A stretch of 15,323 nt of DNA from Tannerella sp. (GCA_031289445.1 JAITPL010000122.1:1-15323), one strand, 5' to 3'; positions 1 through 7,840 are shown, counted from the first letter of the stretch. A program made the numbers and translations. Notes: generated from the sequence alone by a model not told the origin.

Positions 1-86
1 CGGGCAGACAGCAACTCGGCTCTCTCGTCGGTGAGCGACCGCTTCAGCATTGCAATCTCACGCCTTATAACTTGCTTGTCGCACAT
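1..86 (-). CDS. 5-formyltetrahydrofolate cyclo-ligase, N-terminal fragment (runs off the left edge)
   Basis: Reading leftwards from the ATG at 86-84, 28 codons stay open to the window edge. The peptide begins MCDKQVIRREIAMLKRSLTD and continues ERAELLSA. A basic helix with the pattern K-x-x-I-R-x-E-I-x-x-L-K-R, followed by an S/T-x-x-E-R segment, is how 5,10-methenyltetrahydrofolate synthetases (5-formyl-THF cyclo-ligases) start. That family converts 5-formyl-THF to methenyl-THF in the cytoplasm using ATP. The catalytic C-terminal part is outside the window, so the call rests on the N-terminus only. The ATG lies 10 nt after the S41 peptidase stop, which fits co-transcription. An in-frame TAG at 107-105 excludes a longer start. 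The reading frame is fairly secure; the function is moderately so. Confidence 0.6.
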   Translation of the reverse strand, partial: MCDKQVIRREIAMLKRSLTDERAELLSA

Positions 87-96
87 CGCAATCGCA

Positions 97-1821
97 TCAC
101 ATCGCTAATTTCTTTTGATAGATGAATTCTGCGGATTCATTTCTGAAGATATGAGCCGATTCTCTTGACTGGGTCGCGTTTTCTTGCTCGCTCTTGTACT
201 TGCTGAAAACTTCCGGTTTCCAGATATCCTTTTCAATCACCTCAATGGCTTTCTTCAGTGTTCCGTCATCCTTCATAATAACAGGATAGAAGCCTTCGTA
301 ATCGAAGAAATTGCGAATGATATAGGCATGTAACTGATTATCTATCAAGTCTTTGGATATACTCATCAGCGTAGGTCTTTTCTTTATTCCCTGTTCTGCG
401 GCATAATCGGCAAGCTCGTAAGCCAGTGGCTGCTGTTTGAGATATTCGTAGAGCGACTTGTAATCGCTGAATTTATCAAGCAGGTCATGGTTTTTATCCG
501 AGTAAACAAGAGCAAACTTATACAGTATGCCGGTATTGAAAAGACTTGATAGATAGGATGTTGAGCCTATAGTATCAAGAGGTATGAAGATATCGGGCAT
601 GATACCGCCGCCGCCATAGACGATACGTCCGCCTGAAGTCTTGTATTCGAGCGAATCAGTCATCTTGATGCTGTCAGCCGAATAAAACTCGCCGTGCACG
701 GAGCGGTTAATAATGTCATAATTGTATTCGTCAGACTTACCCAGCTCGTATTTTTTTTGAATGCAGCGTCCCGAAGGCGTGTAATAGCGGGCGATAGTGA
801 GCAGCAGTTCCGAGCGGTCGGAGAAGTCGAGCTTAGTCTGCACAAGCCCTTTGGCAAAAGAGCGCCGACCTATAACCAAACCCCTGTCGTTATCTTGAAT
901 AGCGCCGGCAAAAATCTCGCTTGCCGAGCCTGACAGTTCATTAATAAGAATCACGAGCGGTGCATCCTGACACGAGCCTTTGCCGTTTGAACGCATATCG
1001 TTGCGCGGATAGGCGCGACCTTGAGTATAAACAATCATCTGACCCTTCGCCAGAAATTCGTTTATCATATAGATAGCCGATTCCATGTAGCCGCCGGGGT
1101 TGTCGCGCAGGTCAATGATAAATCCCCTGACTTTCTCCTGTTTCAGTTTGGCTATAGCCGTCAAAAACTCGCTATAGGTTGAACGCGCAAATTTTGTTAC
1201 CTTTATATAGCCTATATCATCGCTCACTTTGTAGGATACGTCAACCGAGTAGTTGGGTATATCGCCCCGCGTCAAATCGAAATAAGCAAGTTCTTCGGAG
1301 TTACCGCGTTTTATGCCAAGCTTCACTTTCGTATCCTTTTGCCCGCGTAACATACGCATGATTTTTGCTGTCCCCAGACTTTTGCCGGCAACTATCGAAT
1401 CGTCAACCGTGATGATACGGTCGAAAGGCATCAATCCCGCTTTTTCGGAGGGGCCTCCCGAAATGACGCTGATTACTATAATAGTATCTGTAGGCATGTT
1501 GAACTGAATACCTATCCCGCTGAACGAACTTTCAAGGTCTTCGTTGGCCGATTCGACGTCAACCGCCGGAATATATGACGAATGCGGGTCAAGCTCGCTC
1601 ACCATCTTGAGAACGGCGCTTTCGGTGAGGCGCTCCACATCGACGGTATCAACATAGTTCTGTCCGATAATTTCGAGCGCCTCGTTGACCTTGTTTTGCC
1701 CCGCCTGAATAGCCCTCGACTGCGGCCTGAGCATGCGATAGTACCTGCCCGCGTTGAAACCCAGCAGCAGGCTTACAACTATCAGCAGCAGAGTCCATAT
1801 AAAATGTCCTTTTTTATTCAT
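97..1821 (-). CDS. S41 family C-terminal processing peptidase (CtpA/Tsp-like), membrane-anchored
   Basis: A serine protease of the tail-specific/CtpA type, which trims or degrades envelope proteins from the C-terminus. A hydrophobic segment near the N-terminus (about residues 6-25) should anchor it in the inner membrane with the rest in the periplasm. A PDZ domain follows at about residues 95-175 (SGIGIQF, then GGPSEKAGL), and the S41 domain covers about 195-375. The catalytic Ser is in LSGSASEIFAGA (S299) and the general-base Lys in RRSFAKGLVQ (K324). They are 25 residues apart, the same spacing as S430/K455 of E. coli Tsp. The Lys motif is SFAKG rather than the more usual SFGKG. A TTG at 1836 would add five residues, but I chose the ATG at 1821 because M-N-K-K directly before the membrane segment is a typical start. 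It lies 16 nt after the dCMP deaminase stop and is probably in the same operon. Confidence 0.95.
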   Translation of the reverse strand: MNKKGHFIWTLLLIVVSLLLGFNAGRYYRMLRPQSRAIQAGQNKVNEALEIIGQNYVDTVDVERLTESAVLKMVSELDPHSSYIPAVDVESANEDLESSFSGIGIQFNMPTDTIIVISVISGGPSEKAGLMPFDRIITVDDSIVAGKSLGTAKIMRMLRGQKDTKVKLGIKRGNSEELAYFDLTRGDIPNYSVDVSYKVSDDIGYIKVTKFARSTYSEFLTAIAKLKQEKVRGFIIDLRDNPGGYMESAIYMINEFLAKGQMIVYTQGRAYPRNDMRSNGKGSCQDAPLVILINELSGSASEIFAGAIQDNDRGLVIGRRSFAKGLVQTKLDFSDRSELLLTIARYYTPSGRCIQKKYELGKSDEYNYDIINRSVHGEFYSADSIKMTDSLEYKTSGGRIVYGGGGIMPDIFIPLDTIGSTSYLSSLFNTGILYKFALVYSDKNHDLLDKFSDYKSLYEYLKQQPLAYELADYAAEQGIKKRPTLMSISKDLIDNQLHAYIIRNFFDYEGFYPVIMKDDGTLKKAIEVIEKDIWKPEVFSKYKSEQENATQSRESAHIFRNESAEFIYQKKLAM

Positions 1822-1837
1822 TTTGCTTATTATCAAT

Positions 1838-2269
1838 TTATTGTATAGTTATAAATTCAATTTCAATTCCGGCTCGTTCGAGCAGAAGCAAGCCCTCTTC
1901 GGTGTGATATTTTTCGGAGAAGACGATGCGCCTGATGCCTGCCTGAATGATTAGTTTGGCGCACTCGATGCACGGCGAAGAAGTAACGTATATCGTAGCT
2001 CCCCGACTGTTATTGTTCGAAGCCGCAACCTTTGTGATGGCATTAGCCTCGGCGTGAAGGACGTATGGCTTGGTAACGTTGTTTTCGTCCTCGCAAACAT
2101 TCTCAAACCCCGAAGGCGTACCGTTGTAACCGTCCGAAATTATCATCTGGTCCTTGACAATCAGTGCGCCCACCTGCCTGCGCTTGCAATATGAACTCTC
2201 CGCCCATATCTTCGCCATCCTCAAATATCGCCTGTCAATATCCTGTTGTTTACTACTTTTTTCAGTCAT
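1838..2269 (-). CDS. dCMP deaminase family protein (ComEB-like)
   Basis: A zinc-dependent cytidine/deoxycytidylate deaminase of 143 aa. It is expected to deaminate dCMP to dUMP in the cytoplasm, feeding thymidylate synthesis. The zinc site is complete: HAE at residues 72-74 (His ligand and catalytic Glu) and PCIEC at 99-103 (both Cys ligands). The segment GYNGTPSGFENVCE at about 47-60 is characteristic of dCMP deaminases rather than tRNA or free-cytidine deaminases. Length is normal for the bacterial family. It starts with ATG and has a Bacteroidetes -7 box on the minus strand upstream. The S41 peptidase follows after 16 nt. The name ComEB comes from Bacillus and does not imply a competence role here. 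Confidence 0.95.
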   Translation of the reverse strand: MTEKSSKQQDIDRRYLRMAKIWAESSYCKRRQVGALIVKDQMIISDGYNGTPSGFENVCEDENNVTKPYVLHAEANAITKVAASNNNSRGATIYVTSSPCIECAKLIIQAGIRRIVFSEKYHTEEGLLLLERAGIEIEFITIQ

Positions 2270-2312
2270 AAAATGGAACGGTTTTTATCTCCGATTACAA
2301 AAAAAATCGCCA

Positions 2313-2320
2313 CAAAGGTA
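2313..2320 (-). promoter_or_regulatory. Bacteroidetes -7 box for the dCMP deaminase operon
   Basis: Read on the minus strand the sequence is TACCTTTG, an exact match to TAnnTTTG, 43 nt upstream of the deaminase ATG. No TTTG is seen 19-21 nt further upstream, so the -33 element is weak or absent. The box lies next to the divergent promoter of the C1 peptidase. Confidence 0.5.
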
Positions 2321-2327
2321 CAAAAAA

Positions 2328-2359
2328 TTTGGATAAGTGATTTTAATTATGTACGTTTG
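2328..2359 (+). promoter_or_regulatory. Bacteroidetes-type promoter of the C1 peptidase operon
   Basis: TTTG at 2328-2331, a 20-nt spacer, then TACGTTTG at 2352-2359: an exact match to TTTG-N19/21-TAnnTTTG. Transcription should begin near 2366, leaving a roughly 30-nt AT-rich leader before the ATG at 2398. This is probably the main promoter for the run of plus-strand genes up to HemW. Confidence 0.75.
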
Positions 2360-2397
2360 CACTGATTTTGTAAACAAATTTTTAAATTATAACAGAT

Positions 2398-3588
2398 ATG
2401 AAGAAAGTAATTATCACAGGGCTGACGCTTGTATGCGCGCTCTTTACAACAACTGCACAAGACAGTAACAATGAGGGTTTTAAGTTCACCACAGTCAAGG
2501 AACTGAAGGTCACGCCGGTCAAGAACCAGAGCAGTTCGGGGACATGCTGGGCGTTTTCGGGAGTGGGCTTTATCGAGGCTGAACTGCTACGTACCGGCAA
2601 GGGTGAATACGACTTGTCGGACATGTATGTCGTCGGCAAGTCGTATATCGACAAAGGCGAAAAATTCGTGCGTCTTCACGGTAAACTCAACTATGCTCAA
2701 GGCGGCTCGTTTCACGACGTACTCTACGTTTTTCAGCGCTATGGCGCGATACCGGCAGAGGTTTATCGCGGGCTTAACTACGGCGATACCATCCATATTC
2801 ACGGCGAATTGGAGAAATCGTCTGTCGGCTTCCTCAAAGCAATCGTCGAGAGGCCTAACGGCAAGCTGACGCCTGTTTGGAAGAAGGCTTTCAAGGGTAT
2901 TATCGAGACTTATCTCGGCGAGATTCCCGAAAAATTCACTTACAAGGGCAAGGAATACACGCCTGAAAGTTTCGGCAAATCCCTGGGTCTCAATATCGAG
3001 GATTACGTCTCGCTGACCTCCTTTAATCACGAGCCGTTCTACAGTCAGTATGCGCTTGAGATAGAGGACAACTGGCGCTGGGGGCTGTCGTATAATCTGC
3101 CGCTCGACGAACTGACGCAAGTCGTCTCGCATTCCGTCAATAACGGTTACACTGTTGCATGGGCAGCGGACGTCAGCGAGCAGGGATTCACCCGCGACGG
3201 CGTAGCAGTAGTGCCTGATATTGAGTACCTGAAAGCTAATGGCTCCGATCAGGAGCGTTGGGTAGGACTTAGCCGTTCGGAGCGCGAGACCAAGCTTCGC
3301 GAACTGACAGCGAAACCGAGCAAGGAGATAGATGTAACACAGGAATTGCGGCAGACGGCTTATGACAACTATCAGACCACCGACGACCACGGGATGCTGA
3401 TATACGGCACCGCCAAGGACCAGACCGGCAAGACGTACTATATAGTGAAGAACTCATGGGGTACGGAGAGCAAATACAAAGGTATCTGGTACGTTTCCGA
3501 AGCATTTGTCGCCTACAAGACCATTAACATTGTCGTTCATAAGGATGCTATTCCAAAGGCGATACGGAGTAAATTGGGCATAAAATAA
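2398..3588 (+). CDS. Secreted C1B (papain-fold) cysteine peptidase, aminopeptidase C / bleomycin hydrolase-like
   Basis: A 396-aa cysteine peptidase of the C1B group. All expected active-site residues are visible: oxyanion Gln (Q44) in KNQSSSGTCWAF, nucleophile C50, catalytic His (H331) in DDHGMLIYG and Asn (N352) in VKNSWGT. Unlike the cytoplasmic PepC of Firmicutes it carries a signal peptide: basic MKK, a hydrophobic stretch and a likely cleavage after TTTA at residue 20. It should therefore act in the periplasm or outside the cell, probably in peptide breakdown. Many Bacteroidetes have such exported C1B proteins. The start is fixed by the signal peptide and by a strong promoter just upstream. 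The next gene begins 7 nt after the stop, so they are probably one operon. Whether it is an aminopeptidase or an endopeptidase cannot be told from sequence. Confidence 0.92.
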   Translation: MKKVIITGLTLVCALFTTTAQDSNNEGFKFTTVKELKVTPVKNQSSSGTCWAFSGVGFIEAELLRTGKGEYDLSDMYVVGKSYIDKGEKFVRLHGKLNYAQGGSFHDVLYVFQRYGAIPAEVYRGLNYGDTIHIHGELEKSSVGFLKAIVERPNGKLTPVWKKAFKGIIETYLGEIPEKFTYKGKEYTPESFGKSLGLNIEDYVSLTSFNHEPFYSQYALEIEDNWRWGLSYNLPLDELTQVVSHSVNNGYTVAWAADVSEQGFTRDGVAVVPDIEYLKANGSDQERWVGLSRSERETKLRELTAKPSKEIDVTQELRQTAYDNYQTTDDHGMLIYGTAKDQTGKTYYIVKNSWGTESKYKGIWYVSEAFVAYKTINIVVHKDAIPKAIRSKLGIK

Positions 3589-3595
3589 GAAGTCT

Positions 3596-4057
3596 ATGGA
3601 ATCATTACTTGGTCAAAAGGAAGTAGTGCGTCGCAAGGGGCGCGTCTGGCGCAAAATAAGGAACACGATATTCCTTGTTCTCGTGCTGGGTCTCGGCATT
3701 GGCGGCTATTTACGCTACTATTATCCCTTTGCGAGCGGCGTCAAGTCGGGTAAACTTAACTACGTGGTTTACAAGGGTTTTGTATTCAAGACTTACGAAG
3801 GCAAACTCATACAGAGCGGTATCAAAACGTCGGCCGGAGGCGGCATTCAGTCGAATGAATTTGAGTTTTCGGTCTCCGGGAAAGAGATAGCCGAAAAGTT
3901 GATGCACGCGGGCGGCAAGACGGTCGAGCTGCATTACATCGAGTATTTCGCCTCTGTGCCCTGGCGCGGGTACTCGAAGTATGTGGTCAACAAGATAGAG
4001 AGCATTTCGGAAGACAAGGGCGACGCTGAAAAGGACGACGAGGACGTGAATCTATAA
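3596..4057 (+). CDS. Conserved single-pass membrane protein of unknown function
   Basis: A 153-aa protein with a basic N-terminus and one membrane segment (about residues 24-41, rich in V, L and G). A domain of about 110 residues follows, probably on the periplasmic side. Visible features are the strand-like stretch KLNYVVYKGFVFKTYEGKL, a glycine run at about 80-84, and an acidic Asp/Glu tail. I recall similar small proteins in Bacteroidales, with the same membrane anchor and a G-x-x-F-K-T-x-E-G-x-L motif, sometimes annotated (very likely wrongly) as 6-phosphogluconate dehydrogenase. Nothing in it resembles a dinucleotide-binding fold. It starts 7 nt after the C1 peptidase and ends 13 nt before the next gene, so it is in the same transcription unit. 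No function is assigned. Confidence 0.85.
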   Translation: MESLLGQKEVVRRKGRVWRKIRNTIFLVLVLGLGIGGYLRYYYPFASGVKSGKLNYVVYKGFVFKTYEGKLIQSGIKTSAGGGIQSNEFEFSVSGKEIAEKLMHAGGKTVELHYIEYFASVPWRGYSKYVVNKIESISEDKGDAEKDDEDVNL

Positions 4058-4070
4058 TCCTTGGCAAGCG

Positions 4071-4274
4071 ATGAAGAAAATAAATCTTATGACAATAGCG
4101 TTGCTGGCCTATCTGCTTGTAATGGCAATAGCGTTTTGGCCGGGACGCAATCCGGAACGCACCTATCAGGAATATTTTATAGTGATAGGCGTTACATTTG
4201 TAATTATCATGCTTTTGCGTTATCTGCGCATACGTCTGTTGAGGATGAAACAAGGTGACAAAAACGGTAAATGA
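4071..4274 (+). CDS. Small two-pass membrane protein, unknown function
   Basis: A 67-aa protein with two hydrophobic segments (about residues 5-23 and 36-50) separated by a short polar loop containing PGRNPERTYQEY. It ends in a strongly basic tail (RIRLLRMKQGDKNGK), which suggests that both ends are cytoplasmic. The stop TGA overlaps the ApbE start as ATGA at 4271-4274, a sign of translational coupling. I do not recognise the family. The position argues for a real gene: correct spacing from its upstream neighbour and an exact overlap with the next start. Confidence 0.75.
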   Translation: MKKINLMTIALLAYLLVMAIAFWPGRNPERTYQEYFIVIGVTFVIIMLLRYLRIRLLRMKQGDKNGK

Positions 4275-5074
4275 GTTACGTCAACTATTATCCGTCGTCG
4301 CGGATGCTTCACGTTTCCATCCCGCTGCTGATGGGTACCCGGCTCGACGCCTTGCTTTTTGGCGACGATCGCGCGAGGCTTGAAGAGGTATGGTATGCCG
4401 CCGAAGCAGAGATGCGAAGGCTCGAAAAGATGCTTAACCGCTTCGATGCAACGAGCGAAGTGGCAGCTATCAACCGCGAGGCGCAGACGGCGACGGTGAG
4501 GCTCGGCGATGATATGTGGCAGATACTGCTTGACTGTCGCCGATACTGCGAACTGACGGACGGTTATTTTGATATTACCCTCTCGGATTTCAGCAAGATT
4601 GGAATAGAGGACGCCGAGCACAGCATCCGGTTTGAGCAGGAAGGCATGATGCTCGATTTTGGAGGTTATGCCAAAGGCTATGCGTTGCGCAAGGTACATC
4701 GTCAACTGAAAGATGCGGGAATAGAACGCGCGTTACTGAACTTGGGAAACAGTTCGATAATGGCTCTGAACACGCATCCTTTTGGCGATACATGGCCTAT
4801 AGACGTAGAAGATCCCTACACGCATCGCCCGCTTGCTACCCTGCATCTGCGCGATTCGGCGATGTCGGTTTCGGGCAACTCGCCTGCCAATTCGCAGCAT
4901 ATAGTCAATCCTGCCAGGGCTACTGTCGTCGAAGGCCGAATGATAGTGGCCATCGAAGCCGAAGACCCGCTTGACGCCGAGACGCTGACAACGGCATGGA
5001 TAGCCTCCGGCGAAGAATCCGAGCCGTCGTGGCTGAAGAATTTTAATTTAAAACGAACATATAGATTGATATGA
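4271..5074 (+). CDS. apbE: FAD:protein FMN transferase (ApbE family), no signal peptide
   Basis: A 267-aa ApbE flavin transferase. This family attaches FMN from FAD to a Thr/Ser in target proteins (for example NqrB/NqrC or RnfG) and needs Mg2+. Family motifs appear in order: LLMGTRLDALLF (about 19-30), LEKMLNRFDATSEVAAIN (51-68), DGYFDITL (97-104), DFGGYAKGY (129-137), LLNLGNSSI (155-163), QHIVNPA (209-215) and AETLTTAW (236-243). In the last motif a Glu (E237) sits where several characterised ApbEs have a metal-binding Asp, with T241 as its partner. Most ApbE proteins are exported lipoproteins of about 330 aa. This one is short and has neither signal peptide nor lipobox, so it should act in the cytoplasm unless exported another way. 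It overlaps both neighbours by 4 nt (ATGA). No FMN_bind target protein is encoded in the window, so its substrate lies elsewhere or is unrecognised. Confidence 0.9.
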   Translation: MSYVNYYPSSRMLHVSIPLLMGTRLDALLFGDDRARLEEVWYAAEAEMRRLEKMLNRFDATSEVAAINREAQTATVRLGDDMWQILLDCRRYCELTDGYFDITLSDFSKIGIEDAEHSIRFEQEGMMLDFGGYAKGYALRKVHRQLKDAGIERALLNLGNSSIMALNTHPFGDTWPIDVEDPYTHRPLATLHLRDSAMSVSGNSPANSQHIVNPARATVVEGRMIVAIEAEDPLDAETLTTAWIASGEESEPSWLKNFNLKRTYRLI

Positions 5075-6375
5075 TTAAAGAGTTGGATTTAGATATTTTT
5101 AATCGTCGCGATTTCGTCAAGACTTTAGGATATGGGGGGCTTGCCGCAATGTTTCCATGGCTACAGTCCTGCGCCAAAACATCGGTCGAGGCTGCCTCGG
5201 CTGCGGCTTCAGGCGCTAAAGTGCGTCTCGGTGTTATCGGTACCGGCTCGCGTGGCATGTATCACCTTAATAATCTGCTGCTTATGCCGCATGTCGAGAT
5301 AGTAGCGCTCTGCGACAACTATGCTCCTTACCTGCATCAGGCTCTCGACCTCTATCCGCAGGCTAAGACTTACGATAACTACCTTCGACTGCTTGATAAC
5401 AAGGACGTGCAGGCCGTGCTGATAGTTACGCCTCTCAACGAGCACGAGCAGATGACAATCGACGCTCTGGCAGCGGGCAAGCATGTCTTTTGCGAGAAAT
5501 CCGTTGCACTCACCCTCGACGGCTGCCGCCATGTCTATGACGCCTACAAAAGCGGCAACCAAGTACTTTTCATCGGTCAGCAGCGACTTTTCGACCCTAA
5601 ATATATACGCGCTATGGAGTTGATACACAGCGGTTTGATAGGTACTGTTACCAACATGCGAGCCTACTGGTACCGCAATAACGACTGGCGTCGCCCTGTG
5701 CCTTCGCCCGATTTGGAGCGCAAAATCAACTGGCGGCTCTATCGCGACAGTTCGGCGGGATTGGTTACAGAGCTGGCCGCACATCAGTTGCAGGTTGGCG
5801 ACTGGGCGCTGGGCATGCACCCCGAAAGCGTTACCGGCTATGGCGACCTGATTTATTGGAAAGACGGTCGCGAAGTTTACGACAGCATCAGCCTCGTCTA
5901 TCGCTACCCGAACGGCGTCAAAATGTCGTACGAATCAGTCATCTCAAACAAATTTCTCGGTCTTGAAGAGTTGATAATGGGCGACAAGGGTACTATGGAA
6001 CTCGAAAAAGGCAAGTATTACTTCGAGGAAGCCGCTCCTGCGCCGGGTATCTTGCAGTTAATCAACCAGATAGAGCATAAGATATTCGATAAGGTGTCCT
6101 TTGCCGGACCGAGTTGGGTGCCCGAAACGGCCTCAATCAACAAAGGCTATTATGTTGTTGATAATGTGAGCACTACGAGCGGCGCTTCGTCGATAGGCGC
6201 TGCCGACGACGGCTCTTTGGAACTGCTGACGACTTTCTGCGACGCTGCTATCACAGGCCAAAGGAACGACCACCTCGTAAGCGAGGCATACTACTCTTCA
6301 GTGCTGGCCTTGCTTGGACTGCAGGCTATGGAAGAAAACAGAATCGTACATTTCCCGAAAGAACTCGAAATATAA
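5071..6375 (+). CDS. Gfo/Idh/MocA family oxidoreductase with a Tat-lipoprotein signal
   Basis: A 434-aa NAD(P)-dependent oxidoreductase. The N-terminus has a twin-arginine motif (NRRDFVK, R12-R13), a hydrophobic stretch and a lipobox-like LQSC ending at C34. It is therefore predicted to be exported folded through Tat and lipid-anchored. The Rossmann motif GTGSRG (G57, G59, G62) follows. The catalytic-lysine motif is CEKS (E142, K143), where most family members have EKP. A conserved His lies in ELAAHQLQVGDW (H238). The C-terminal domain is the usual alpha/beta sheet. The closest recalled subgroups are Bacteroidetes secreted sugar oxidoreductases and GH109-like enzymes; sequence alone does not separate dehydrogenase from NAD-dependent glycosidase chemistry. 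The start overlaps the apbE stop (ATGA). The substrate is unknown, probably a sugar or sugar derivative. Confidence 0.9.
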   Translation: MIKELDLDIFNRRDFVKTLGYGGLAAMFPWLQSCAKTSVEAASAAASGAKVRLGVIGTGSRGMYHLNNLLLMPHVEIVALCDNYAPYLHQALDLYPQAKTYDNYLRLLDNKDVQAVLIVTPLNEHEQMTIDALAAGKHVFCEKSVALTLDGCRHVYDAYKSGNQVLFIGQQRLFDPKYIRAMELIHSGLIGTVTNMRAYWYRNNDWRRPVPSPDLERKINWRLYRDSSAGLVTELAAHQLQVGDWALGMHPESVTGYGDLIYWKDGREVYDSISLVYRYPNGVKMSYESVISNKFLGLEELIMGDKGTMELEKGKYYFEEAAPAPGILQLINQIEHKIFDKVSFAGPSWVPETASINKGYYVVDNVSTTSGASSIGAADDGSLELLTTFCDAAITGQRNDHLVSEAYYSSVLALLGLQAMEENRIVHFPKELEI

Positions 6376-6381
6376 AACGCA

Positions 6382-6609
6382 ATGAAACCCATCATTATAA
6401 CAACACAGCATCTAAAGGCGGAACTCGGATGGTTAGCGGCCTCTTTTGGCTTGGCTTTCCTGCTCAACCTCGCAGCTATCATCATTTACAAGACAGAATG
6501 GTCGGAGTTATATACGCAGATACTTTGGGTGCTGGCTCTTACTGTCGTCATTTATGCGCTGCTAACGGCCATTCGCATCGCGTACCGCCTGATTCGGCGT
6601 ATCTTGTAA
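6382..6609 (+). CDS. Small two-pass membrane protein, unknown function
   Basis: A 75-aa protein with two predicted membrane segments (about residues 16-32 and 44-62) and a basic, arginine-rich C-terminus (RIAYRLIRRIL). The ATG is 6 nt after the oxidoreductase stop, so it shares the transcript. It has the same layout as the 67-aa gene upstream of apbE (two helices, basic tail), but no obvious sequence similarity to it. I do not recognise the family. Its reality rests on operon position, hydrophobic pattern and the absence of a competing frame. Confidence 0.7.
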   Translation: MKPIIITTQHLKAELGWLAASFGLAFLLNLAAIIIYKTEWSELYTQILWVLALTVVIYALLTAIRIAYRLIRRIL

Positions 6610-6637
6610 GGGCGTCAATTAAAACTGCGATTCCCAC

Positions 6638-7771
6638 GTGTCCGGCCTCTACATACATATTCCATTTTGCGCTAAACGCTGCATCTATTGCGACTTCTAC
6701 TCCAATACCGACCTGCAGCGTCGGGATAGCTATGTCTCCGCATTGATACGCGAAATGGAGTTGCGCAGCGTCGATGACCGAATCCGAACAATCTATTTTG
6801 GCGGCGGAACGCCCTCGCTGCTGACGGCCGCGCAATTTCAGCGCCTGTTCGACGCCATCAATAAAAACTTCAACACAAATAGCATTGAAATCACCCTTGA
6901 GGCCAATCCTGACGATTTGACCCCCGCATATTTGGCTTCATTGCGACTGCTCCCTTTTAATCGCATAAGTATAGGCGTTCAGAGCTTCGACGACGATGAT
7001 TTGAACTTTCTGAAACGCAGGCACTCGGCACAGGATGCCATCAATGCTGTCAATCGCTGTCGTGATGCGGGATTGACGAATATCAGCATAGACTTGATAT
7101 ACGGTCTGCCCGGACAGACGCCAAAACGCTGGCTACGCAACTTAGAACAAGCTATCGCCCTTGATGTACCGCATCTCTCGGCATATAACCTGTCCTACGA
7201 AGAGGGTACCGCCCTCTATCTAATGAAAGAGCAGGGAGGGCTGCAAGTCATTGATGATGAGGCAAATGAAACGCTGTATAACATGCTGAGAGACGAACTG
7301 ACAAAAGCCGGTTACATACATTACGAAATATCCAACTTTGCCAAACCTGCGCCGGAGCATCCGCAAGGCCTTGTCTCACAGCATAATACCTCCTATTGGA
7401 ACGGCACGCACTACATCGGACTTGGCGCTTCGGCTCATTCCTACAACGGACTTACTCGCTCATGGAACGTCGCCTCGCTCGACGACTATATCCAATCGCT
7501 TGAAAATGACCGACTTCCTGCCGAAATCGAGCATTTAGACGAGCGTATGCGCTATAACGACCTTATTATCACCCGCTTACGCACCATTCAGGGGGTGTCT
7601 GTTTCCGAGCTTAGAGCCTCCTTCGGCGACGCCCTAACAAGTCGATTTTTGGCAAAAACGGAGACTTTGAAATATGGAAAAATGTTAAAAATGCAGGGTG
7701 ATAATGTTAAAGTTTCTGCGGAAAATTGGTTTCTTTCGGACTGGGTTATGCGCGAAATGATTGAATTATAG
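6638..7771 (+). CDS. hemW: HemW-like radical SAM haem chaperone (coproporphyrinogen III oxidase-like)
   Basis: A 377-aa radical SAM protein of the HemN/HemW group. The [4Fe-4S] motif is C11-x3-C15-x2-C18 followed by DF. The residue two after the third Cys is Phe, as in HemW, whereas true HemN has a fourth Cys there. GGGTPS at 55-60 is the SAM-binding glycine motif. ISIGVQSF, SIDLIYGLPGQT and YEISNFAKP are further family blocks, and a HemN C-terminal domain follows. Family knowledge points to a haem-trafficking or haem-insertion role rather than the oxidase reaction. The start is GTG at 6638, giving MSGLYIHIPFC, exactly where the family begins; no ATG nearby fits. It begins 28 nt after the small membrane protein. 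I see no clear promoter in that gap, so it is probably the last gene of the operon. Confidence 0.93.
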   Translation: MSGLYIHIPFCAKRCIYCDFYSNTDLQRRDSYVSALIREMELRSVDDRIRTIYFGGGTPSLLTAAQFQRLFDAINKNFNTNSIEITLEANPDDLTPAYLASLRLLPFNRISIGVQSFDDDDLNFLKRRHSAQDAINAVNRCRDAGLTNISIDLIYGLPGQTPKRWLRNLEQAIALDVPHLSAYNLSYEEGTALYLMKEQGGLQVIDDEANETLYNMLRDELTKAGYIHYEISNFAKPAPEHPQGLVSQHNTSYWNGTHYIGLGASAHSYNGLTRSWNVASLDDYIQSLENDRLPAEIEHLDERMRYNDLIITRLRTIQGVSVSELRASFGDALTSRFLAKTETLKYGKMLKMQGDNVKVSAENWFLSDWVMREMIEL

Positions 7772-7801
7772 CGGACTCTGGTACAAAACTCTCATAAACG
7801 A

Positions 7802-7840
7802 GGACGAAACCCCCAGAATTTTGGACGAAACAAAATTTTG
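7802..7840. promoter_or_regulatory. Operator-like repeats before the zeta-like gene
   Basis: The 9-mer GGACGAAAC occurs at 7802-7810 and 7823-7831, exactly 21 bp apart (about two helical turns). It is interleaved with the near-palindrome CCAGAATTTTGG (7813-7824) and the perfect 10-bp palindrome CAAAATTTTG (7831-7840). The palindrome contains the -33 TTTG, so a bound regulator would block the promoter. Repeats are seen directly; operator function is inferred. Confidence 0.4.

Noticed and set aside
1822..1836. TTG start adding five residues to the S41 peptidase
   Set aside because: The ATG at 1821 gives M-N-K-K directly before the membrane anchor and needs no rare start codon. The TTG cannot be fully excluded.
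2587..3390. 267-codon open frame on the minus strand
   Set aside because: It lies entirely inside the C1 peptidase gene, which has all catalytic residues. The translation has no domain character and no promoter; it is a shadow of the codon use on the other strand.
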